A stretch of 64,000 bases of DNA from Clavulina sp. PMI_390 (taxonomy: Eukaryota > Basidiomycota > Agaricomycetes > Cantharellales > Hydnaceae). The position numbers were made by a program, and so were the translations under genes. Location of the stretch: positions 180,117 to 244,116 of the forward strand of contig WIDE01000006.1 of NCBI GenBank assembly GCA_015039315.1, in the 5' to 3' direction. Below are positions 55,332 through 64,000 of the stretch, piece by piece (within the stretch, counting starts at the first letter, position 1; every line of letters starts with the position of its first letter). The notes under the pieces were generated by a model. The model made no database searches. It was given only the letters and a program-made list of their open reading frames with translations, and had not been told where the DNA came from.

Positions 55332-58300
55332 TTACAGCAGCGGGTCGAAGCCCGAAAAGTCCGCACTTCCCTTTCCAGTATTCTTTGGCAAATTGTTCAC
55401 GGTTGTGGGCTGTAACGGCGTTGACGAGAAGAATGCTGGCTGTTGGTTCATCGTCATCGGTGGGGACTGAACGCGTGCGGGCTGTGTAAACCCTACGGAA
55501 GACATAGGTCGGGGTTGGAGCGGCTGGCCCCATGCTGGTTGAGGCGGCGGGGACGGCGCAAGGGGTTGACCCCAACCTGAACTTGCTACTGGTGGAGGAG
55601 CGGAAGACGAAGCCATCGCGGCGAAAGGTGTTGCAGGCTCGAGGGAGATGTTGTAGTTTGGCCCAGACGATGGCCGCATGGCTCCACCATTTCCATTCAT
55701 TGACGACGACGTGAGTGCCATCGGTGGAATCGATGAGGATGTTGACTGTGGCTCCAGAGGGGGGAAGAATGTCTTGGGTTGTTGCCTTTGAGGCTGAGTG
55801 GGCTGGAGAGGCATCATTGGTGGCGACGACGCAAGGGCAGATGACACCGTAGGCCGTGGGCTCCCAAATTGCATTGGTGGGGATGTACTCGACGTCGAGT
55901 TGGAGCGCGAAGGAGCTTGGGGGAAGGGGAATCCGGAAGGAGTTGCTGCGGGGTGGGTATTGGGTGTGGCTGCACGCGCGCTGGGTATAGATGCTGGTGT
56001 TTGAGTAGGTGGTATAACGGAACGTGCACCAAGAGTGCGCGCGCCTTGGGATCTTCCCGTTCCCGCTAGCGTCGCATGTGTGCGAAGAGGAGATCCAGGA
56101 AGGGACTGCGTCTGTGGGGCGGTGATAGGGGCCGATAAGGCAGGCGTGGGCGTAAAGGAAGGGAGCGCTGGTTGGGCAAGCGAAGGGGTTTGAGACGGAG
56201 ACTGGCAGGTTGATGTTCATAAATTATCAGCATCGTCTGCACTGTAACCAAGGACTGAGCGTATACTCACATTCCCATTCAATATGCTTCCCCAAATATC
56301 ATCCTCTGATGTAGACAAACTGCCCCCATTCACGGTGCCCCCATTCGTCACACCCGTTGCGGCACCTGAGCTGCCCCCGACGAGCCTTGCGAAGTCCGTG
56401 GTTCCGCCATCCGCCATGAAGCTAGGAACAGACGAGCTCGCTCCTGCGTTCACGCCAACACCACCTGTGGCCAAGGCACTACGGTCTTCGATGCGTTGAG
56501 CATCGCGCAAATGTTGTGCGTGTTCAGCCTCGACCCGATCGGTAAGTTGACGAATGACACTGTTGCAGGAAACAGTGGATGCTGAGTCATCCCACTGTGG
56601 ATCATCTCAACCGACAATCTAAGCAAAAGCTTACCCAGTGAATCGCAAAAATTGATCGATGTTGAGCACTGAAGGGTCGAGGAAAAGGGCATCCATCAAA
56701 TCAGCATTCACGATTATAGCAAGCTCCAGTCAGCTGGTCGCGGGGACTCACAAGGGCCAACGGACATTTGCCACAGCTGGGGAAGGACATATAAAGCCAC
56801 CGCCTCGCGGTCGACTTTCTTCCCCATCGCTTCATGTACGGACAACGTAGCAAGCTGGCAAACGGAGTCAAAATGGGCGTGTGCTGCGGGTTTTTGCCAG
56901 AGATACGCACCATAACAGCAGGCTCTACAGCAAGCAGGGACAGGAAGGGATCAGTTTTAGTACTCTCATGAATAACCAGGCATTCCTCACCTTTGGTCTT
57001 GATCTTTGCTAGCAGCGGTACCAACTTTTGTGTAAGACTCGCCTGCAAAGCACGATATCGTCAGGTTCACACCATCGTTACAGTCAAACTAGTAGAGCAC
57101 TGACCTGATCGAGAGTCTTGACGAGCGCCAGGAAGCAAGTAAGGGTAGCCACTTTCACGCTCAATATGTGCGTCTTCGTGAATACAAGCTAGCAGATCAA
57201 ACAAACGATTAGCTCTGCTTCAGACAGAAATGAGCCAGAACAAGGGCCACTTACAGCAACACGAGGGAACAACACAGTTTGTACTTCGGAATAGTCAATA
57301 GTATCACATAGATCGGGTATACATGCAAGAGCCTTCTCCTGAACGGCCGGGTGCTCTGACTCGAGGGCGTTATATACCAGCGGTAAGACGTCTGGTCGAG
57401 GGTGAGGTTCAGGAGAATCATCAATTGATTACTCAAACGACCTTAAACTAAGAGGCCGTAGCAGACGTACCGCTCCGGAAAACAGCTTTTCCTGTCTTCT
57501 TCTGCAGCTCCCCGAGATTTTCCAGTAGCACAATCATATTTTGCGGCGGCTCTCTCATTGCAAAAAGAGGCTTGAGCGAAGGGAGAACTAGTTGCTGGAA
57601 CTGAGAGGCATCCAGGGTAGAAGAGATACTGAAGACGTTGGGGAGGATGGACGGGAGGAGAAGAGGGTCTTTCATCTGTCGTCCCGTTGATATCAGATCA
57701 GAATCCAGGTATATGGAAGAGAAGCAAGATTGTCTATAGTACAAACCTCAGCGAGAATACTTGGCAAAATCTTCCTTCGTTTCATGCCCTCACTAAAGCT
57801 GGCCAGCACTGTTTGTAGCCCCTTCATGAACGCAATCTTCTCCTCGCGAGGCTTGGGCGCGAAGGTTGAGGGGTCAAGGAAGTTGAGCGTTGAGACAGCG
57901 GTAGATGAGAAGAAAGCATGCGAGGCAATGCTATCAGATGTAAGGCGGCTGACGGGGGTGGGTGTGAGGAGGGAAGAGACGAGACCTGGGGATAGTGTAA
58001 AGGTCAGAGTTATATGCGCCAATAATCAGCCAATGGACGCGAGAGCAAGAAATTTAAACTCACTTAATAAGTCACGGTCCCATCCTGCAGTGTTGGGCAA
58101 ACCACCACCTCCCTCAAGTCGGCCTAGATTACTTCTCATTGAAGTCAGGCTGTTATGATTCTTAAATGGTGGAGAGCCCTACGATTTGATCGAGTAAAGG
58201 GAATGAAAAGCCGGCCCAGGGGAATGAGAGGGATGAAGACTATTCACCTGAGCATGGACAGCATAGATGACGCAACCCAGCGAGTACATGTCGCTTGCCG

Positions 58301-59486
58301 TGACGATCTGCTCTTTGATTGCATATTCAGGGGCTATGGGTATCATGGTTGAAGAGAAAGTGAGTTTAACTGGGTTAATGCCGGCGGTGCATATGCTGAA
58401 CGGTTAGACACGCACCTATATAGTCAAACGACCTCTGAGTTGAGGGTGGGATGCGAACATCATACGAAGGGAACTCCCAAGGCGTTGGATTCCCGTCCGG
58501 GCCCAAGAGAGGAATGGTGAGTCCCAAGCCAGAGATTTTCCAGTCGCCCTGAACATGGTTAAATGCCCCATGGTCAGTTGGTGGAAAGCGCAATAGCGGT
58601 ATCCGAAACACGAACCGCAGCGTTGATCAGAATTGAGTCGGGCGTAAGGTTTGTGTGCACGAGCCGTGCTGATGTATGGAGGAACGACAGTCCCTTGGAG
58701 AGTTGGAGGACTCCTTTCTGAATCTATTGAGGGCAAACGGCGGGGGTCCTTATCAATGGGTGGATTGGCTATTGTGGGAAGGATCTGCCTCTTACCTCGA
58801 TCTCATCGAGCGGCTCAGCATGTCGGCTGCTCGGAGATGAGCCCGGGATAGCCATCGAAAGGGTTGACGACACTGGCTCAGTAGCAAATGCGAGGTCTCC
58901 TCTGAAGATCGAGCAAAAGTGAGTGGGGTGATATCATCATCAGGTAATTTAACTAGAGCAGCACCTCGTTTCCTCCAATGGCTCCGCGACCTCTATAATT
59001 AGGTCAGCACCACTGCTATGGGCTGGGAATTATTTCACGCACCAAGAATGCATGGGTGCCTCAGTCTGGTTAACGCCGATGCCTGGTAGGGATATGGACG
59101 AGTGATTAGCACCCGCGCAGTCATAGCTCAAGGATAAAGCTCACCTCTGCCTTGAGTACCTCGACTACCCTCTCCTTCGCCCCTGGGCCTAGCCTCTCCA
59201 GAGCACTGTTCTTACGCGTATCGAACGTCCAGACGCTGACACGCTTTCCGTTGGTCTTGTGCACCGCTTCCTGAACTCGCCAAAGACCCGCCATGAATGG
59301 CGCATAACTGCTTGTGGGGGGAGCTGGAGTGCTCGACCCTCCACCCGGAGATGACCCAGATCCCGATGAGGAGAGAGATGAAGATGAAGATAACGAGGAG
59401 GAGGCGGGCTGGGTGAAGATGTAGTTTTGGGCGATGGCAGAGGTCTTGAAGAACGCTGAAGCCGCTGACGTTGCCGCTGCAAACAT
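55332..59486 (-). CDS. SCY1-like pseudokinase (SCYL2 type)
   Basis: 988 residues in eighteen exons (low to high): 55332-56201, 56271-56559, 56635-56668, 56752-56854, 56911-56924, 56991-57042, 57105-57188, 57255-57391, 57471-57675, 57747-57985, 58064-58160, 58248-58333, 58416-58548, 58616-58723, 58796-58901, 58965-58992, 59043-59082, 59145-59486. The kinase-like domain (about 45-320) lacks key residues: the HRD position reads HTN (LVHTNLTPDSILI) and DFG reads SGLG (WKISGLGLTI), while APE is kept (APEYAIKEQI). A HEAT-like helical region follows (about 330-620; YNALESEHPAVQEKALACIP). The tail is Pro/Ser/Gln-rich and ends SGFDPLL, typical of SCYL2 and of adaptor-binding tails. SCYL2 acts in clathrin traffic between Golgi and endosomes. 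One exon is 14 nt (56911-56924). Confidence 0.88.
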
Positions 59487-59762
59487 CGTGAGTAATAGAC
59501 GCTCTTAATATTTCCCAAAGTATCCAAGCAAGCAGGTCCTGATCTCTTGGTGAGTGAACGCTGAAATCACAGTCCGTAGTTTCGGTCCAGCGGGTGTTGT
59601 CGTCGAGGACCGTGACAGCGGGTGGGCCAAACAAGCGAGAATTGTTTACAACTGTTGTGACCAAATCTAAAAAATCCCTTCGATCTCCCGGTCGTTTCTT
59701 ATCCACCTACTCCCCGCCGCCAACTCTTCCCTTTTTACTCCTCAATCTTCGAAAGTGATAGC
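59487..59762. promoter_or_regulatory. Short bidirectional promoter, SCYL2-like / CNBP-like
   Basis: Only 276 bases separate the two divergent start codons, so core promoters must overlap or lie back to back. No TATA box is visible on either strand. A pyrimidine-rich tract (about 59700-59755) precedes the plus-strand start. Confidence 0.5.
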
Positions 59763-61329
59763 ATGTCCGGACGCGCCTGCTACAACTGCGGTCAACGTTA
59801 GTCCCCGCCATTCAATTTCTTTCTTCAGATCTCGCTGTTCTGCTCGGATAGAATAGAAGAAACGTGCCTGAACGCGTTTCTCGTTCTCCTGCTGGGAGCC
59901 TATCCATCAGTGCTCTCTCAAGCATCTGTATCCCATCGGAATACCTCGTTCCCTCCGGATTGTATCAATAATCCTCTCCAACTTCCCATTTATCTTGGCT
60001 TCCAAACACTGCGTGACCAAGCAAAAATAACTGATTTCTATCTTTACTCCACAATACCTCCGATCCACCACTATACCCCGGCTCATCTCTTCCTCCTCGA
60101 TTCCCTTTGTCTGAACTTTACAGCTGGTCACCAGGCTGCCAACTGCCCCACCGCTGGTTCACCAAAATGGTATGTCCACCATCCTCCCTCGTCAGTTCTT
60201 TTAATACCCATGCTGATTTTTGACATTTTCCCAGCTACAACTGTAAGGCATCTCATTTCCGCTCGCCCCGCTCACATACTATTGCACAAAGTGCTGATCA
60301 CTCTTGCTCATCGCTTGTCCTTCAATCGCGCGCCCTGGTCTGGCCGCACACTGCTTGTTTTTCCCGTTTTGAATGACGTCTCACCAAATCTGTCTCGTGC
60401 TCAATCCCCCTGATTTTCCTATTCGCGGACCGACCGGTCGGATTAGGCCAGCAAGAAGGCCATCTCTCCAAGGACTGCCCCAATGAGCGCAAGGCAAAGA
60501 CGTGCCATACCTGCGGCAATGAGGGTCATCTCGCTCGTGACTGCCCTCAGTCGACCAACAGCGGGTCCGGTGGTGGTTCCAGTGGTGTTGACTGCTACAA
60601 GTACGTTCCTACCAAATCCTGTCTTTCAACCCGTCTATTTTGATATAAGTGAGAAGTCTGAACACTCACCTTGCTTCTTCCCCTTATTTCTTAATTTCAA
60701 AGGTGCGGCCAATTTGGGCATATGGCCAGGTAAGGTCTCTCACCCCCTATATCCGCCAATTGATTGCCCCGCATATTTTGGCATTGTTCTTCTTCTCCAT
60801 TATTGTCTCCCCGTTCCAGGAATTTCTGACAAGGGAACCTCATTTATGATGAACAGGAACTGCCCCACCAACTCTGGCTTCAGCGGTAGCCGCGGTGGCT
60901 TTGCGAGCAACAAGACCTGCTACAACTGTGGTGGTACCGGGCATCTGAGCCGTGACTGCTCTAGCGGGCCTTCCGCACAAAAGTGCTATAACTGCGGCGA
61001 GACTGTGAGTAGCTGTTTCCCATAGGCTAAGGGATCACCCTAGCCGCATATATGCCGCCAATTGGGCATGATATGTACAGGAAACGCTGGTGCTCATGCT
61101 GTGTATCTTTTCCTTTTTGCTCCATAGGGCCATATCTCGAGGGATTGCACCAGTGCGCCAAAGAAGGCCTGCGTAAGTCACCTTACTGTCGCCCTTTGAA
61201 TCAACTTCCAATCCGACTCACCTTCTCCGTATCCAGTATACGTGTGGCAAGGAGGGCCACATCTCTCGCGACTGCCCTGGCGCGGATGCCGCCGAGGAGA
61301 CCTCCGGTGCGGAGGTGCTCGAGGCATAA
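59763..61329 (+). CDS. CCHC zinc-knuckle protein, CNBP/Gis2/Byr3 type
   Basis: Small single-stranded nucleic-acid-binding protein, 184 residues, in eight exons: 59763-59796, 60124-60169, 60235-60242, 60447-60600, 60703-60729, 60857-61004, 61128-61172, 61237-61329. Seven C-x2-C-x4-H-x4-C knuckles in order: CYNCGQPGHQAANC, CYNCQQEGHLSKDC, CHTCGNEGHLARDC, CYKCGQFGHMARNC, CYNCGGTGHLSRDC, CYNCGETGHISRDC, CYTCGKEGHISRDC. A Gly/Ser linker (GSGGGSSG) sits after knuckle 3 and an RG-containing linker after knuckle 4. Exon 3 is 8 nt and completes knuckle 2. Gis2 and CNBP bind mRNAs and affect translation and stress granules. The start is the only Met before knuckle 1. Confidence 0.93.
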
Positions 61330-62228
61330 TTGTCCATAGGCGCTTGTCGCCTGTCGTGCGAGGTGATGATAGCGCTGTCGATGATGTGCTTTGCTCTTTT
61401 TGGCGTGATTGGTCGATCTAATTTGCTTCACGACGACAAACCTCTTCATTTTTGTCTTGATATCGTATCACTTGCCCCGTCCTCCAGTTCCCTCATCTCA
61501 TCTCATGATTCCCCTCTTCAGTCCTCCCTTTTCACTTGTGCTCCGTGTCTCCATTCTCTCTCTAGTCTCTGATCTCGCCTGTCTATTTCGCTCTGTCACG
61601 ATCCACTTCACGAGTCGAGTAATGCGAGCCTCCACGTCTGCCATCTTGTTTCATGAGTGAACGATCGGCATTTCGATCTGCTTCAGAAGATTTTGGTAGC
61701 ACCACACATGAGAGACCTCGTGGAGAGAGATGCACGCTCACAGCAGCGTGTAGATACGATATGGACAGACATTAACGCTCAAAACTATCAGAAGCATCGT
61801 TAGCCATGCATTGCATCAAAGCTCCAAACCCATTGGAGCAACCTAGAAATTAAAGACTGCCTTGAGGCTCTCAGCAGCCACGTGACAGGGGGAGTAGTTT
61901 CCCGCGCTCAAGCTGTATGGTACAAACATATGCATCCCCGGCGAACTCAATATCCGCGACCCAACGAGCACATCGTCGGCAATAGATGTTCCTCGTTGCG
62001 AAACTTTCGCTCGTTAGCGAGCAAGACACGATTTTAATATCGCAGTGCTGAACTATAGCCGGCACCCGGCAGCAATAGAATCAACTCGGCGTCATGAAGG
62101 CTTCTAATGCAGCTGGCGTTCTCTTCCTGAAATAATTTCGATCAATATTCAACCCCGCTACTGTCCGATCTCCTTATCTCTTGACCCCCATCTGAGATTT
62201 TGAGGTTTCGATCCCTCCTCTGGTTGCG
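61330..62228. other. Intergenic stretch
   Basis: About 900 bases without a supported gene. The first part is pyrimidine-rich and likely the 3' region of the zinc-knuckle gene; the last 100 bases are CT-rich and likely the permease leader. A minus-strand open frame at 61871-62065 (with YCRRCARWVADIEF) has no partner exons or family match. Confidence 0.45.
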
Positions 62229-64000
62229 ATGTCTGCCCCCCGCCAGTCCCTGGAATCTGAGAAACGGTCCGCCGAGTTTATAGCAGCCGCTGAAGGCTCC
62301 TCCGTGCCTGCTATCAGAAAAACTTCAAGCCAGAACCATCGCAGGTTGGAGCCTCGTCATGTACATTTGCTGGCCATCGGTAAGTCCATCGCCCTGTCTT
62401 GGAGAATCGATTTGTTTTGCGCTTTTCCTCATGTACTCTTTTGAAATACCCAGGCGGTACAATAGGTGCATCCACAAGTCCAACTCGTGGGATCGCTAAA
62501 AAAAACTAACTATCTCCTTAGGCACTGCTGTCTTTCTTGGAGTGGGCTCAGCACTTACAGCAGGAGGACCGTTGTCCCTGCTCATTGGTTTCACTTTTTG
62601 GAGCTCAGTAGGATGGGCTGTGAACGAAGGACAAGCTGAGATGGTCTGCGAGCTCCCGATCGAGTCTAGCTTCATTCGCTTTGCGGGAAGATATGTCGAT
62701 GAATCCGTTGGCATCGCGTTGGGTCAGTGACAATATCCTTGCACACATTGTTCTCTATGTTGATCTTTGTTCAGGGTACACATACACTGTCGGATGGATC
62801 GCCCTCGTTTGTTTTGAGATCGTCTCTTTCGGGATCATTTTGAGCTTCTGGACGGGGGCCTTGAGCAACTGGGCTAAAGGCGTCCTTGTCACAGCTCTGG
62901 TGTGTATTGAAATGCACTGCTCGCGCTCCGTGGTCTCCTTGACAAGTTGTTCTTTTTGAAAATATCTGCCCATATAGCTTCTAGCATACGCCGTGCTTAA
63001 CTTGTGGAACGTCAAGTGGTTCGGAGAAGCGGAGTTCTGGTCCTCACTTGGAAAAGTGGTGCTGATCACAGGCCTAATCATCATGACCTTCATCGTTATG
63101 GTTGGCGGGTAATTTACTTCTCCGTATTGCACTTGGGGCGCTTTGCTGAACTAGCGGTGTCCCAGTAATCCGAAGCATTGGGCGTTTGGGTTTACATACT
63201 GGAAGAATCCGGGGGCCATGGCTGAGGTACACGGTTTCTCCCGTGATAAGGAATCATTGATTGTATAAGTGACTATTTCGCATGCTTTAGTACATCTCGA
63301 CTGGGTCTCTTGGTCGATTCCAAGGCCTCCTGCAGTGCCTCATCACGGTTGGTCTCTGTATTTTATCGGAATTGTCTCGAGCTGACGCTAGCTTTTAGGC
63401 GGGATATACAATCGGTGGTCCGGATGTGTTAAGCTTGGCAGCTGGGGAAGCTAAGAATCCCCGGAAGACGATGCCTTTTGCATTCAAATCTGTGCGTAGT
63501 CCTGAACGCTCTTTTCACCAGCGACGCTTATAATATCCGCCCCTCCAGGTCATGTTCCGCTTAGTGGGGGTACGCCTCTCGATTACTCTCCCTTCGTAGG
63601 CTTGCGCCTCATTTTATCGTGCTAGATTTTCATTCTTGGCGCCCTGACTGTTGGCATCATTGTGCCATACAATAACCCTCGTCTTCTACACGCGATTGCC
63701 TCAGGTGCATATGGAGCTGCCGCATCTCCCTACGTGGTTGGGATGCAACTTCTCGATATCCCCGTGCTACCTCATATTGTGAACGCTGGTATTTGTCGTC
63801 CTTTTTAGTTGTATGGAGGGTTGGTGTCCTGACGCGCCACCCCCTAGGCATCTTGACTTCCGTTTTCTCCGCGGGGAATGGATTCGTATACTGCTCGAGT
63901 CGGTCATTACATGGTCTCGCCGTCGATGGGCACGCACATCGCATCTTTTTGTACAAGAACAGAAACGGAGTCCCAATCTTTGCCGTTCTTCTGGTGCTGC
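62229..64000 (+). CDS. Amino-acid permease, AAT/APC family (cut by window edge)
   Basis: Proton-coupled plasma-membrane transporter for amino acids; 5' part only. Exons: 62229-62379, 62454-62465, 62522-62722, 62775-62899, 62978-63108, 63166-63226, 63291-63347, 63399-63491, 63549-63569, 63626-63788, then 63848 to the window end. The cytosolic N-terminus (MSAPRQSLESEKRSAEF) leads into the conserved first helix LLAIGGTIGTAVFLGVGSAL, with GGTIG encoded partly by a 12-nt exon. Further family blocks: GQAEMVCELPIESSFIRFAG, GYTYTVGWIALVCFEI, GYTIGGPDVLSLAAGEAKNP (helix 6 and consensus G-E-x-x-N-P) and FSAGNGFVYCSSRSLHGLAV. About eight helices are seen before the cut. The substrate cannot be told from this part. 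Confidence 0.9.

Overview
The window is nuclear DNA from a filamentous basidiomycete, most likely an agaricomycete. The signs are genes split by many short introns (about 45-110 nt, GT/GTA donors, YAG acceptors), several exons of 7-21 nt, short gene spacing, and a typical fungal gene set (TEF1, NOP1, PMT, SCYL2-like, acetoacetyl-CoA synthetase, small thaumatin-like protein). The large F-box family would fit a Ceratobasidiaceae-type genome, but I cannot place the species. All gene models were spliced by hand. For every multi-exon gene, exon lengths and phases were checked to give one open frame; the only frame break found is in F-box copy C.

Region 1 (about 1-20.5 kb) is an accessory cluster of six paralogous F-box genes. 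Four lie on the minus strand (A 1473-2201, B 2958-4889, C 5403-7298, D 7810-9700) and two on the plus strand (E 16279-18196, F 18633-20530). The full-length copies share a four-exon layout with intron phases 0, 2, 0. Copy A has lost its last two exons and copy C carries a one-base deletion, so the cluster shows birth and death of genes. Between the two arms lie two unrelated genes: a DPB4/POLE3-type histone-fold gene, and a strongly altered xylulokinase-like gene with a low-complexity insertion of several hundred residues.

Region 2 (20.8-31 kb) holds a Rieske plus DUF455 fusion protein, an Lsh/HELLS/Irc5-type SNF2 remodeller and TEF1. TEF1 shares a divergent intergenic region with a PAS-kinase-like gene. 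Region 3 (31-46 kb) holds that kinase, acetoacetyl-CoA synthetase, a TKL-like kinase with a C-terminal C1 domain, a small secreted thaumatin-like protein and fibrillarin (NOP1), whose glycine-arginine domain is built from tiny exons. Region 4 (46-64 kb) holds a Ubp3/USP10-type deubiquitinase, an orphan membrane-anchored protein, a PMT2-type O-mannosyltransferase, an SCY1-like pseudokinase, a CNBP/Gis2-type protein with seven zinc knuckles, and an amino-acid permease cut by the right edge.

Outside the F-box cluster the genes are mostly single-copy housekeeping genes with no operon logic. I found no complete tRNA or rRNA gene, CRISPR array or intact transposon.
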